Shown: positions 33,899 to 41,732, counted from the stretch's first letter. The stretch is 64,000 nucleotides of DNA from Nocardioidaceae bacterium (GCA_025980475.1 JAICXL010000003.1:1-64000), one strand, 5' to 3'. Program-made: numbers and translations. Notes: a model not told the origin generated them from the letters alone.

Positions 33899-35110
33899 GT
33901 GACTGGCCAGCCCGTGAAAGCCCTGCTCCTCGAGAGCATCCATCCGTCTGCGAGCGAGGTGTTCGCCGCCGCCGGCGTCGAGGTCGAGACCCGTCCGGGC
34001 GCGCTCTCGGAGGAGGAGCTCGTTGCCTCTCTCCCGGGGTTCGCGCTGCTCGGGATCCGCTCGGGGACCAACCTGACCGTGCGCGCCCTCGAGGAGGCGC
34101 CCGACCTGATGGCGGTCGGCGCGTTCTGCATCGGCACCAACCAGATCGACCTGCCCGCCGCCGCCCGCGCCGGCATCGCCGCCTTCAACGCGCCCTACTC
34201 CAACACCCGCAGCGTCGTCGAGCTGGTGATCGGGGAGATCATCGCGCTGGCCCGTCGGCTGCCGGAGAAGAACCAGCGGATGCACGACGGCATCTGGGAC
34301 AAGTCCGCGAAGGGCAGCCACGAGATCCGCGGCCGGGTGCTGGGCATCGTCGGCTACGGCAACATCGGCTCGCAGCTGTCGGTGCTGGCCGAGGCGGTCG
34401 GGCTCCGGGTGATCTTCCACGACACCGCCGACGTGCTCGCGCACGGAAACGCCGAGCGGGTCGCGACGATGGACGAGCTGCTCGCCCGCTCCGACGTCGT
34501 CTCGTTGCACGTCGACGGGCGGCCCGGCAACGCCGGACTCTTCGGTGACGCGCAGTTCCGCAAGATGAAGCCGCGGTCGATGCTGATCAACGCCTCGCGC
34601 GGGATGGTGGTCGACAACCAGGCCCTGAGGGAGCACATCCTCTCCGGCCACCTCGCCGGCGCGGCCCTGGACGTCTTCCCGGTCGAGCCGAAGCGGCAGG
34701 GCGAGCCGTTCGAGTCGCCACTGCGCGGGCTGGACAACGTCATCCTCACCCCCCATGTCGGCGGTTCCACCCAGGAGGCGCAGGAGGAGATCGGCCGCTT
34801 CGTCTCGAGCAAGCTGGTGTCGTTCCTCAACCGCGGCGACACGGCGCTGTCGGTCGACCTGCCCGAGCTCTCGGTGCCGCCGCTCGACGGCAGCTTCCGA
34901 CTGGCGCACCTGCACCGCAATGTCCCGGGCGTGGTCGCAGAGATCAACCGCGTGCTGCTGGAGGAGGGTGCCAACGTCGTCGCGCAGTACCTCTCCACGC
35001 TGGGCGAGCACGGTTATGTCGTCACCGACGTCGCCACTCCGCTGCCGGACAAGGTGATCGACCAGCTCGCCGGGCTGCCCGAGACGATCTGGCTGCGCAC
35101 GCACGACTGA
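33899..35110 (+). CDS. serA: D-3-phosphoglycerate dehydrogenase (403 aa)
   Basis: The enzyme oxidises 3-phosphoglycerate to phosphohydroxypyruvate, the first step of serine synthesis. The substrate domain is split around the NAD-binding domain with GYGNIG (152-157). The catalytic Arg is in INASRG, the Glu follows in the next strand, and the His is in TPHVGGST. A C-terminal ACT domain (NVPGVVAEINRVLLEEGANV) would bind serine for feedback. At about 400 residues it has the short E. coli-type layout, not the longer form with an extra intervening domain common in actinobacteria. GTG at 33899 is the likely start; GTG at 33914 is the alternative. Confidence 0.93.
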   Translation: MTGQPVKALLLESIHPSASEVFAAAGVEVETRPGALSEEELVASLPGFALLGIRSGTNLTVRALEEAPDLMAVGAFCIGTNQIDLPAAARAGIAAFNAPYSNTRSVVELVIGEIIALARRLPEKNQRMHDGIWDKSAKGSHEIRGRVLGIVGYGNIGSQLSVLAEAVGLRVIFHDTADVLAHGNAERVATMDELLARSDVVSLHVDGRPGNAGLFGDAQFRKMKPRSMLINASRGMVVDNQALREHILSGHLAGAALDVFPVEPKRQGEPFESPLRGLDNVILTPHVGGSTQEAQEEIGRFVSSKLVSFLNRGDTALSVDLPELSVPPLDGSFRLAHLHRNVPGVVAEINRVLLEEGANVVAQYLSTLGEHGYVVTDVATPLPDKVIDQLAGLPETIWLRTHD

Positions 35111-35129
35111 CACGCGGGCTCAGCGGGTC

Positions 35130-35356
35130 AGCGCCTGCCGGACCAGGGTCCCGCTCCAGCGCCGACAGGTCCCCGAACGCCACCCGGGCGCCGGGCAGCA
35201 GCGGCTCGAACCCGTGTCGACGCGACGTCGGCGGGTCGCCGCCCGGGTGAACTTCAGCGCCGCCTCGACCGCTTCGGCGCCGCTGTTGTCGAAGAAGGCC
35301 CGGTCCAGGGGACCCTCCGCGAGGTGGTTCAGGCGCCGGCGGTGGTGCTGAAGCGG
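35130..35356 (-). pseudogene. Relic of a class III aminotransferase gene
   Basis: On the minus strand one frame reads LAEGPLDRAFFDNSGAEAV and on through EAALKFTRAAT (about 35323-35234), the conserved cofactor-loop region of class III (ornithine/GABA-type) aminotransferases. A different frame then reads GFEPLLPGARVAFGDLSALE (about 35213-35154), which lies some 30 residues further on in intact enzymes. Only about 20 nt separate the two blocks here, so a deletion and frameshift have occurred. Nothing of the PLP-lysine region or either end survives. It cannot make an enzyme. Confidence 0.75.
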
Positions 35357-35371
35357 CGCAGGAGCACCGGC

Positions 35372-36076
35372 TCACAGCAGGGTCGCGGTGTCACCCACCT
35401 GGATCCGGCCGGTCTCCTCGACGTCCACCATCAGCCCGAAGTCGAGGTCGTGGATGGCCGCCAGCGCCTTGAGCAGTCGGCCGTCGTCCGGCAGCCCCTC
35501 GTGCGGCTGGGCCATGTCGACCATCACGCAACGCGGCATCCCGGGCCCCAGGCGTACGACGACCTCGCTCCCGATCGCCATCCGCCGGCCGCGCCAGTCG
35601 TCCTCGACGAAGCCGGTCCCGTCGACGTCGAGGAGCAGGTTGGCCCGGAACCGGGCCGGCTCGGGCGCCGCCCCGGCGAGCTCCTCGACCCGACGCACCG
35701 CAGCGGTGGTCACCAGGTGCAGCGGGGAGTCGTCGTGGTGCTGGACGGTCGTCTCCCGGGCCAGCCGAAGTGGCCGGCCCAGGAGATCGCTGACCGCGTC
35801 GCCGGCCCGGTCGGCGGTCAGCTCGCGTCCGTCCGGGAAGGTGATCGTCGGGACGTCGCCGTCCAGCCTCGCCCGCAGGTCGAGCAAGCCCTCGATGCGG
35901 CGGAAACGGCGGGTGGTCTTGCCGCTGCCGATCCCGCCGTCGGGCGTGTAGACCGCCCAGACCCGGTCACCGACCGCCCCGCGCTCCTCGATGTCGAGCC
36001 GGTCGAGGTGCTCACCGGCCATCGACTTCACCGGATAGCGCGCCAGCGCCGCGACCCTGCCCACGCGCTCTGCCAC
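35372..36076 (-). CDS. MOSC domain protein (234 aa)
   Basis: The N-terminal beta-barrel motif ALARYPVKSMAGEHLD and the later ARFRANLLLDVDG and GMPRCVMVDMAQP are characteristic of the MOSC family, with a conserved Cys in MPRC that handles sulfur or the molybdenum cofactor. Members include mARC-type reductases and sulfur carriers. It could relate to the molybdate uptake operon, but that lies 12 kb away. The GTG at 36076 follows TAGGCT by 6 nt. The upstream regulator gene ends 19 nt earlier on the same strand. Confidence 0.85.
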   Translation of the reverse strand: MAERVGRVAALARYPVKSMAGEHLDRLDIEERGAVGDRVWAVYTPDGGIGSGKTTRRFRRIEGLLDLRARLDGDVPTITFPDGRELTADRAGDAVSDLLGRPLRLARETTVQHHDDSPLHLVTTAAVRRVEELAGAAPEPARFRANLLLDVDGTGFVEDDWRGRRMAIGSEVVVRLGPGMPRCVMVDMAQPHEGLPDDGRLLKALAAIHDLDFGLMVDVEETGRIQVGDTATLL

Positions 36077-36082
36077 CGCGCC

Positions 36083-36088
36083 AGCCTA
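36083..36088 (-). promoter_or_regulatory. -10 hexamer, leaderless MOSC gene
   Basis: TAGGCT ends 6 nt before the GTG at 36076. Confidence 0.5.
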
Positions 36089-36095
36089 GGGCCGA

Positions 36096-36776
36096 TCAGT
36101 CGCGCTCCAACCGGGCCAGGCACTCCTGACCGGTCACGAAGGGATCCAGCCCGACCACCTCGAGCGGCGCGCGCAGCTCCTCCAGGGCGCCCTGCATCAG
36201 TCCGAGGTGCACGGCACAGACCACGCCGGGCTTCTCCTGGGCCACCTCGTGGAAGGGGCAGTGGTGGATGCGCACCCGCGGCTCCCCGCCGTCGAACAGC
36301 TCGGGCTCGAAGCCGACCTGGGCCATCAGCTCCTGCAGACGGCGCAGCGCCTCGTCGGCGTCGAGGTCCTCGCCCGGCGCGGGCCCGTCGACGAGGTGGT
36401 GGCCCCACATCCGGCCCGCGGCGGCCGCACTGGCCCCCTTCGGGTCCAGGGCCGCGACCAGCTCGGCCAGCATCCGGGCCAGCAGGCGGTAGCTGCGCAC
36501 GTCGGCGGCCCGCGACCGGGCGGAGTAGAGGATGCGCGGGCGGCCCGGCCCTGCCGCCTCCTCGGTCCGCCGCTCGGCCAGCCCGTCGTCGACCAGCGCG
36601 TCGAGGTGGAACCGCGCCGTGTTCACGTGCAGGCCGGCCGCCTCCGCCGCCTCGGTGACCCCGACCGGGCCGTCGGCCTCCCGGAGGCAGGCGAGCACCG
36701 CCGACCGGCTGCGCCCGAGCGGCCGGGGAGCGGCGTCCACCGGGTCGGTGAGCAAGGTCCGGTCGGGTATTGACAT
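36096..36776 (-). CDS. ArsR/HTH-type regulator with Cys/His-rich C-terminal domain (226 aa)
   Basis: The winged helix-turn-helix (PVGVTEAAEAAGLHVNTARF, then FHLDALVDDGLAERR) resembles ArsR and SufR-like regulators. The C-terminal domain carries HHCPFHEVAQEKPGVVCAVH with two cysteines 13 residues apart and a third Cys in GQECLARLE. SufR-like proteins use such cysteines for an iron-sulfur cluster, so redox or metal sensing is a fair inference. The ATG at 36776 is the predicted transcription start itself: a TTGACA-N17-AACAAT promoter ends 6 nt upstream. It is followed by the MOSC gene. Confidence 0.8.
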   Translation of the reverse strand: MSIPDRTLLTDPVDAAPRPLGRSRSAVLACLREADGPVGVTEAAEAAGLHVNTARFHLDALVDDGLAERRTEEAAGPGRPRILYSARSRAADVRSYRLLARMLAELVAALDPKGASAAAAGRMWGHHLVDGPAPGEDLDADEALRRLQELMAQVGFEPELFDGGEPRVRIHHCPFHEVAQEKPGVVCAVHLGLMQGALEELRAPLEVVGLDPFVTGQECLARLERD

Positions 36777-36782
36777 ATCGGC

Positions 36783-36811
36783 ATTGTTGTAACGAAACTT
36801 TCTCGTGTCAA
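36783..36811 (-). promoter_or_regulatory. Near-consensus sigma-A promoter, leaderless regulator gene
   Basis: Minus-strand TTGACA (36811-36806), a 17-nt spacer and AACAAT (36788-36783) precede the ATG at 36776 by 6 nt. The spacer contains an AT-rich imperfect palindrome around GAAAGTTTC, a possible autoregulatory operator. Confidence 0.65.
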
Positions 36812-36857
36812 TGGCCCTGAGGGGGCCCGAACCAGACTGCACGGGGGATGGAGCGAG

Positions 36858-37106
36858 ATGTCGAGGAGCTTCAACGAGAAAGAGCCACGGACGGCCCGGC
36901 GGCACCGCTGGGTCGGCGCGGCGCTGGTCGGACTGGGCGACGGGGTCAGCCGGCGCGCCGAGCACGCCGCCCGCACCGGGCGGCACATCCTGCCGGGAGC
37001 GACCCGGGTCGACGTGCTCGAGGTCTACTGCGGCGACTGCCGGGTTTCCTATAGCGACCAGGCCGGAAACTGGCCCTGCAGCGGGGTGGCTGCGCGGCCT
37101 GCTTGA
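36858..37106 (+). CDS. Small protein with a CxxC motif (82 aa)
   Basis: The reading frame has strong GC3 bias and a GGAG site before the ATG. The N-terminal half is basic (RTARRHRWVGAALVGLGDGV). The C-terminal half has VEVYCGDCRVSYS-like sequence (LEVYCGDC, then a third Cys in WPCSG), which could form part of a zinc or redox site. It lies between the divergent Cys-rich regulator and the DUF488 gene, 20 nt upstream of the latter. No family was recognised. Confidence 0.5.
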   Translation: MSRSFNEKEPRTARRHRWVGAALVGLGDGVSRRAEHAARTGRHILPGATRVDVLEVYCGDCRVSYSDQAGNWPCSGVAARPA

Positions 37107-37126
37107 CGATCGGCCAGCATGGGAGG

Positions 37127-37663
37127 ATGCACCCGTTGCTGACCTTCGGTCACGGCACGGCGTCGCAGGACGAGATCACCGCTCTCCTGCAGGGCGCCGG
37201 CGTCGGGTCGGTCGTCGACGTGCGCACCGCACCGGGAAGCAGGCGGCACCCGCACGTCTCCCGGGAGGCGCTCGCGGCCTGGCTGCCCGAGTCCGGCATC
37301 GACTACCGCTGGGAGAGGCGGCTCGGCGGGTTCCGCAGGCTCGAGCCTGGTTCGCCGGACGTGGTCTGGCGACACCCGTCGTTCCGGGCCTATGCGGGCC
37401 ACATGCGCACGCCGGAGTTCGTCGCTGCCATCGACGAGGTGCTGGCCTCCTCCTCGGGGACCACCGTGGTCATGTGCAGCGAGTCGGTCTGGTGGCGCTG
37501 TCATCGCCGGCTGATCGCGGACTTCGTCGCTGTGGCCCGCCGGGCCGGCGTGCGCCACCTCATGCACGACGGGAGGCTGGCGGAGCACCGGCTGGGAGAG
37601 GGTGTGCGTCTGCGGGAGGACGGCCTTCTGGTCTACGACGCCGGGCCGCGGCCATCGGGATGA
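37127..37663 (+). CDS. DUF488 family protein (178 aa)
   Basis: The family hallmarks are here: LLTFGHGTASQDEI at the N-terminus, VVDVRTAPGSRRHPH, and CSESVWWRCHRRLIADF, which corresponds to the conserved CxE...CHR motif. DUF488 proteins are small cytoplasmic proteins of unknown chemistry, suggested to bind nucleotide or act in stress. ATG at 37127 is directly after GGGAGG; a CAGCAT hexamer 6 nt upstream may act as a leaderless -10. Confidence 0.85.
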   Translation: MHPLLTFGHGTASQDEITALLQGAGVGSVVDVRTAPGSRRHPHVSREALAAWLPESGIDYRWERRLGGFRRLEPGSPDVVWRHPSFRAYAGHMRTPEFVAAIDEVLASSSGTTVVMCSESVWWRCHRRLIADFVAVARRAGVRHLMHDGRLAEHRLGEGVRLREDGLLVYDAGPRPSG

Positions 37664-37669
37664 GCCCGT

Positions 37670-38242
37670 TCAGCGGGCGGCGAGGAAGTCCAGCACGCGC
37701 CCGGTGAGCAGGCCCGCAGCGTCGGCGTCGTACGACGGCAGCGAGCTGTCGGTGAACAGGTGCCGGTCTCCGGGGTAGAGGAAGAGCTCGCCCTCGTCGA
37801 CGGAGGCGACCAGCTCCCGGGCGGCGTCGACGTCGCCCTCACCGCTGAAGAACGGGTCGGCGTCCATGCCGTGCACCTGGAGCGGGACTCCCTCGGGCCA
37901 GCTGCCGAACTCGGCCGCCGGCGCGCAGGACTCGAAGAACAGCGCTCCGACCGCCCCCGGCCGGGTGATGGCCAGCTTCTCAGCCGGCATCACGCCGAAG
38001 GAGAACCCGGCGTAGACGACGGCTGCCGGCAGGTCGACGACCGCGTCGACCGCGCGCTGGACCATGGCTCCGAAGCCGGCCGCCTCGAGGTGGGCCATCC
38101 CCTCGTCGACGCTGTCGAAGGTCCGCCCGTCGAACAGGTCCGGCGTGTGCACGGTGTGGCCGGCTCCGCGAAGGCGGTCGGCGAACGCGACGACCCCGGG
38201 GGTCAGTCCGCAGACGTGGTGAAAGAGCACGACCTCAGCCAC
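37670..38242 (-). CDS. Dienelactone hydrolase family protein (190 aa)
   Basis: This is an alpha/beta hydrolase of DLH type and normal, short length. The nucleophile elbow is GFSFGV, with serine where classical dienelactone hydrolase has cysteine. The acid is in MDADPFF and the histidine in GDRHLF. It should be a cytoplasmic carboxylesterase with unknown substrate. GTG at 38242 lies 8 nt inside the end of the DinB-family gene, so the pair is co-translated. Confidence 0.85.
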   Translation of the reverse strand: MAEVVLFHHVCGLTPGVVAFADRLRGAGHTVHTPDLFDGRTFDSVDEGMAHLEAAGFGAMVQRAVDAVVDLPAAVVYAGFSFGVMPAEKLAITRPGAVGALFFESCAPAAEFGSWPEGVPLQVHGMDADPFFSGEGDVDAARELVASVDEGELFLYPGDRHLFTDSSLPSYDADAAGLLTGRVLDFLAAR

Positions 38243-38813
38243 GGCTCGACCCGCCCGCCGGTCGCCAGTCCGCCGGCGGGTCCTCACCGACGCGGCCGTC
38301 GATGGCCTCCCGGATCAGGTCGGCGTGCCCCGTGTGCCGGCCGTACTCCTCGAGCAGGTCGCACAGCAGCCGCCGCAGGCTGGGCCGGCGACCGTCAGGC
38401 CAGGACAGGTTGACCGGCTGGTCGAGGCCGCCACCCTCGAGCGCGGCCGCGAGCCGGGCCCGGGAGCGTTGCACCGCCGCGTCGTAGAGCGCGTAGAGCG
38501 TCCCCGGCCGGTCGTCGGCAGCGGAGTGCCACTCCCAGTCGGGATCCGACTCCAGGTCTGCGGTCTCCCAGGGTGCGCCGAGGGACTCGCCGGCGAGCTT
38601 GCCGGTGAAGTAGTGGTCCTCGACCAGCGCGAGGTGCTTGAGCAACCCGCCGAGCGTCATGGTGGAGGCGCCGACGGGGACGGCCAGGCCGACGGCGTCG
38701 AGGCCGTCGGCCTTCCAGCGGAAGGTGGCGCGCAGTCGCTCCAGCGAGCCGGTGAGGTGCTCGGCCTCGGTTCCGGCGATCGGCGGTTCCCAAGGGGTGG
38801 TCGTCGTGGTCAT
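38235..38813 (-). CDS. DinB-family (DUF664) metal-dependent protein (192 aa)
   Basis: A four-helix DinB-like bundle with three metal-binding histidines is indicated by LLKHLALVEDHYF (His) and LLEEYGRHTGHADLIREAIDG (two His). Some members are bacillithiol- or mycothiol-dependent S-transferases, and actinobacterial DUF664 proteins often use mycothiol. It is the first gene of a DLH-containing pair. ATG at 38813 follows TACGGT by 6 nt. Control by the divergent WYL regulator is likely. Confidence 0.85.
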   Translation of the reverse strand: MTTTTTPWEPPIAGTEAEHLTGSLERLRATFRWKADGLDAVGLAVPVGASTMTLGGLLKHLALVEDHYFTGKLAGESLGAPWETADLESDPDWEWHSAADDRPGTLYALYDAAVQRSRARLAAALEGGGLDQPVNLSWPDGRRPSLRRLLCDLLEEYGRHTGHADLIREAIDGRVGEDPPADWRPAGGSSRG

Positions 38814-38819
38814 GGGTCG

Positions 38820-38825
38820 ACCGTA
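38820..38825 (-). promoter_or_regulatory. -10 hexamer, leaderless DinB-family gene
   Basis: TACGGT ends 6 nt before the ATG at 38813 and is adjacent to the palindrome at 38832-38856, which would cover the -35 region. Confidence 0.5.
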
Positions 38826-38831
38826 GGACCG

Positions 38832-38856
38832 GTTCCGGACGGATCGCGTCCGGAAC
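38832..38856. promoter_or_regulatory. Perfect 10-bp-arm palindrome between DinB and WYL regulator genes
   Basis: GTTCCGGACG-GATCG-CGTCCGGAAC is a flawless inverted repeat in the 62-nt divergent region. It is placed to control both promoters and is the probable operator of the WYL regulator. Confidence 0.7.
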
Positions 38857-38875
38857 TCGTGCCATTCTGTTGCCC

Positions 38876-39838
38876 ATGCACGCGGAGAACCCCACCGCCC
38901 GGGCGCTGCTGGCCCTGGAGGTCCTCCAGGGCTCGCCCGGGATCACTGCGGAGCGGCTCGCCGACCGGCTCGGCGTCTCGGAGCGGGCGGCGCGGCGGTA
39001 TGTGGGCACCCTGCGCGAGGCCGGCATCCCGATCGACTCGGTGCGCGGCCCGTACGGCGGCTACCGCCTCGGCCGTGGCGTCCGGCTGCCCCCGCTCGTG
39101 TTCGACTCCACCGAGGCCCTCGGCCTGGTGATGGCGGTGCTCGACGGGCACCACGACGCGGGAGATCCCAGCGACCCGGTCGGTAGTGCGCTCGGCAAGC
39201 TGATGCGCGCCCTGCCCGAGCCGGTGGTGGCCCAGGCAGAGGCGGTGCGTCGTACGACCTCCCCCGCGCCCGACCGCAGCGCGGCACGGCCCGAGCCGGC
39301 CACCACAGCCGCCCTGGTCGAGGCGTGCACGTCACGGCGCCGGGTGCGGCTCGACTACCGCTCCGAGGCCGGCTCCGAGTGGCTGATGGACGTCGACCCG
39401 TGGGCGGTCGTCGTGCGACACGGCCGGTGGTACCTGCTGTGCCGCTCGTGCCAGGCCGACGCCCGACGCGCCTACCGGGTCGACCGGGTCCGCTCCGTCG
39501 AGCTGCTCGACGACGCCTTCACCCCACCTGCCGGCCTGGACCCGGTCGCCACGCTCGACGAGCACCTCGCCAGCGGCTGGGAGTACGACACCGAGGTGGT
39601 CATCGACGCGCCCCTCGAGGCGGTGGCCAGGTGCGTGCCGAGGACGCTGGGTCGGCTCTCAGCGGTCGGCCCGCAGACCACGCAGCTGACCGGCAGCACC
39701 AGCAACCCAAGGTGGTACGCCGAGTGCCTGGCCGCCGTCCCGGTGCCCTACCGGATCGTGCGCTGCGCCGAGCTGCGGGAGGCGGCCCGGGCCATCGGCC
39801 AGCGGTTGCTCGATGCCGCTGCCGCTGCCGAGCGATAG
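38876..39838 (+). CDS. WYL-domain helix-turn-helix regulator, YafY type (320 aa)
   Basis: An N-terminal DeoR-like winged helix (GITAERLADRLGVSERAARR, then YVGTLREAGIPID) is followed by a WYL domain (VRLDYRSEAGSEWLMDVDPW, RHGRWYLLCRS) and a C-terminal WCX extension. WYL domains sense nucleotides or other ligands. It lies divergent from the DinB-DLH pair, with a perfect palindrome between, and likely controls both. ATG at 38876 follows CATTCT by 7 nt; a TTG two codons earlier is an alternative. Confidence 0.88.
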   Translation: MHAENPTARALLALEVLQGSPGITAERLADRLGVSERAARRYVGTLREAGIPIDSVRGPYGGYRLGRGVRLPPLVFDSTEALGLVMAVLDGHHDAGDPSDPVGSALGKLMRALPEPVVAQAEAVRRTTSPAPDRSAARPEPATTAALVEACTSRRRVRLDYRSEAGSEWLMDVDPWAVVVRHGRWYLLCRSCQADARRAYRVDRVRSVELLDDAFTPPAGLDPVATLDEHLASGWEYDTEVVIDAPLEAVARCVPRTLGRLSAVGPQTTQLTGSTSNPRWYAECLAAVPVPYRIVRCAELREAARAIGQRLLDAAAAAER

Positions 39839-39851
39839 CGCTCGTCTCCGC

Positions 39852-41264
39852 TCAGTGGGCCATGTCGACGAACCGGCTGTAGTGGCCCTGGAAGAGCACG
39901 GTCACGTCGCGGGTGGGACCGTTGCGGTGCTTGGCCACGATGATGTCCGCCTCGCCGGGACGGGCCGACTCCTTCTCGTAGGCGTCGTCGCGGTGCAGCA
40001 GCATCACGATGTCGGCGTCCTGCTCCAGGCTGCCGGACTCGCGCAGATCAGACATCATCGGCCTCTTGTCCGAGCGCTGCTCGGGCCCCCGGTTGAGCTG
40101 CGAGAGCGCGACAACCGGAACCTCGAGCTCCTTGGCGAGCAGCTTCATCTGCCGGGAGAACTCCGAGACCTCGATCTGGCGGGACTCGACCCTGCGTCCC
40201 GACGTCATCAGCTGCAGGTAGTCGACCACGATCAGCCTCAGGTCGTGGCGCTGCTTCAACCGGCGCGCCTTGGCCCGGATCTCCATCATCGTCATGTTGG
40301 GGCTGTCGTCGATGAACAGCGGCGCGCCGGAGACCTCGCCCATCTTGCGGGCCAGCTTGGTCCAGTCGTCGTCGGTCATCGGGCCGTTGCGGATGTGGTT
40401 GAGCGGGATCTTCGCCTCGGCCGAGAGCAGCCGCATGGTGATCTCGGACTTGGTCATCTCCAGGCTGAAGATCACCGAGGTCATGTTGTTGTGGATCGAC
40501 GCCGCCCGGCACAGGTCCAGCCCGAGGGTGGACTTGCCCATCGCCGGCCGGGCCGCCACGATCACCATCTGCCCGCCGTGCAGGCCGTTGGTGAGCTCGT
40601 CGAGGTCGGCGAAGCCCGTCGGGACACCGACCAGCTGGCCGTCCCGGTTGGAGATCGCCTCGATCTCGTCGAGGGTCGACTCCATGATCTCCGACAGCGC
40701 CGTGTAGTCCTCCGCCTGCCGCTTCTCGGTGATCGCGTAGATCTCGGCCTGGGCCCGGTCGACGGTGTCGTCGACCTGGCCCTCACCGGCATAGCCCATC
40801 TGCGCGATCTTCGTGCCCGCGTCGACCAGCCTGCGCAGGATCGCCTTCTCGCGCACGATGGAGGCGTAGTAGCCGGCGTTGGCGGCGATCGGCACGCTGG
40901 CCGAGAGGGTGTGCAGGTAGGGCGCCCCGCCGACCCGCTCGAGCACCCCGCGGCGCTGCAGCTCGGCCGCCACCGTGACCGGGTCGGCCGGCTCGCCGCG
41001 GCCGTAGAGGTCGACGATCGCGTCATAGATCGTCTCGTGCGCCGGGCGGTAGAAGTCCGGGCCCTTGACCTGCTCGTTGACGTCGGCGATCGCGTCCTTG
41101 CTGATCAGCATCGAGCCGATGACGCTCTGCTCCGCGTCGGAGTCCTGCGGCGGCATCCGGCCGCCCCAGTGCTCCTGGCTGCCGGCCTCCGGCCCGAAGT
41201 CGTACGCCGCTCCCCCGTCGTCTCGCCAGCCCTGGTCGGTCTGGCTCGACTCGGTCATGCTCAT
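39852..41264 (-). CDS. dnaB: Replicative DNA helicase (470 aa)
   Basis: The N-terminal DnaB domain begins at MPPQDSDAEQSVIGSML and a RecA-type motor follows. Walker A is ARPAMGKST, Walker B is LRLIVVDYLQLM, and the DnaB signature ALSQLNRGPEQR is present. The hexamer unwinds DNA ahead of the fork and recruits primase. No intein interrupts it. Start is ATG at 41264 or 41258; neither has a strong ribosome site. In many actinobacteria dnaB follows rplI closely; here a decayed MATE gene and a disulfide-related pair lie between. Confidence 0.95.
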   Translation of the reverse strand: MSMTESSQTDQGWRDDGGAAYDFGPEAGSQEHWGGRMPPQDSDAEQSVIGSMLISKDAIADVNEQVKGPDFYRPAHETIYDAIVDLYGRGEPADPVTVAAELQRRGVLERVGGAPYLHTLSASVPIAANAGYYASIVREKAILRRLVDAGTKIAQMGYAGEGQVDDTVDRAQAEIYAITEKRQAEDYTALSEIMESTLDEIEAISNRDGQLVGVPTGFADLDELTNGLHGGQMVIVAARPAMGKSTLGLDLCRAASIHNNMTSVIFSLEMTKSEITMRLLSAEAKIPLNHIRNGPMTDDDWTKLARKMGEVSGAPLFIDDSPNMTMMEIRAKARRLKQRHDLRLIVVDYLQLMTSGRRVESRQIEVSEFSRQMKLLAKELEVPVVALSQLNRGPEQRSDKRPMMSDLRESGSLEQDADIVMLLHRDDAYEKESARPGEADIIVAKHRNGPTRDVTVLFQGHYSRFVDMAH

Positions 41265-41435
41265 CGGTTGGCCGCCTTCCCCGCCGTCGTCGCACCCACT
41301 GCCGGGCGCGGTCCTGCAGCCCGGTGTCGCTGCCTGACCTCACCCGGTCACGCTAGGGCCGAGCACCCCCAACGCCGCCGAACCGCCTTCCGCCCGGTGG
41401 ACACTAAGCCCGGAACCGGCGGTCACCAAGCGCCG

Positions 41436-41523
41436 AATCCACAGCCCCCTGTGGACAACTCGGAGGTCGGTGTGGAACACGCCGACGTAGGTGTGCACAG
41501 CCTGTAGACACCGCTGTGGACGG
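41436..41523. promoter_or_regulatory. DnaA-box-like cluster upstream of dnaB
   Basis: TGTGGACAA (41450-41458) is a perfect match, on the minus strand, to the actinobacterial DnaA box TTGTCCACA. GAATCCACA (41436-41444), TGTGGAACA (41471-41479) and TGTGGACGG (41515-41523) match 7 of 9. The first two form a hairpin-capable repeat TCCACAG-CCCC-CTGTGGA (41438-41455). More degenerate sites follow at 41648-41656 (TTGTCGACA) and 41695-41703 (TTATGCACA). The gap 41265-41732 otherwise holds no gene. Confidence 0.55.
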
Positions 41524-41615
41524 TGAAATCGGATCAGTCGCCATCCCGACGCTGACCTGCGGAAACGCCGCGTACCCGGGTGTGGAGCGAAGAAAGTTAG
41601 ACCACCCGGTGACCA

Positions 41616-41636
41616 CCGTCCCGGCATCTGGGACGG
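41616..41636. other. Hairpin in the dnaB upstream gap
   Basis: CCGTCCC and GGGACGG pair around a 7-nt loop. A 12-bp perfect palindrome TTTGTCGACAAA lies 10 nt further at 41647-41658. Function unknown; terminator or protein site are both possible. Confidence 0.35.
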
Positions 41637-41732
41637 GCCCGGTCTGTTTGTCGACAAAGGCCCGCGACTTGGCGGAATCCCCAGATTCCCGAGGTTATGC
41701 ACAGGTATGTTGACCGGTTCAGGCTCGCCCGC

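Noticed and set aside
35022..35375. 117-codon minus-strand frame overlapping the end of serA
   Set aside because: Only a middle section resembles protein (GFEPLLPG block); it is the shifted half of the aminotransferase relic, and the rest is antisense to serA.
41516..41713. Open frame of 65 codons in the dnaB upstream gap
   Set aside because: It has mixed third-position bases, no ribosome site and no domain, and it covers the DnaA-box region; it looks like chance.
41265..41732. Origin of replication
   Set aside because: There are too few DnaA boxes and dnaA, dnaN and an AT-rich unwinding region are absent; the sites are better read as dnaB-linked DnaA boxes.
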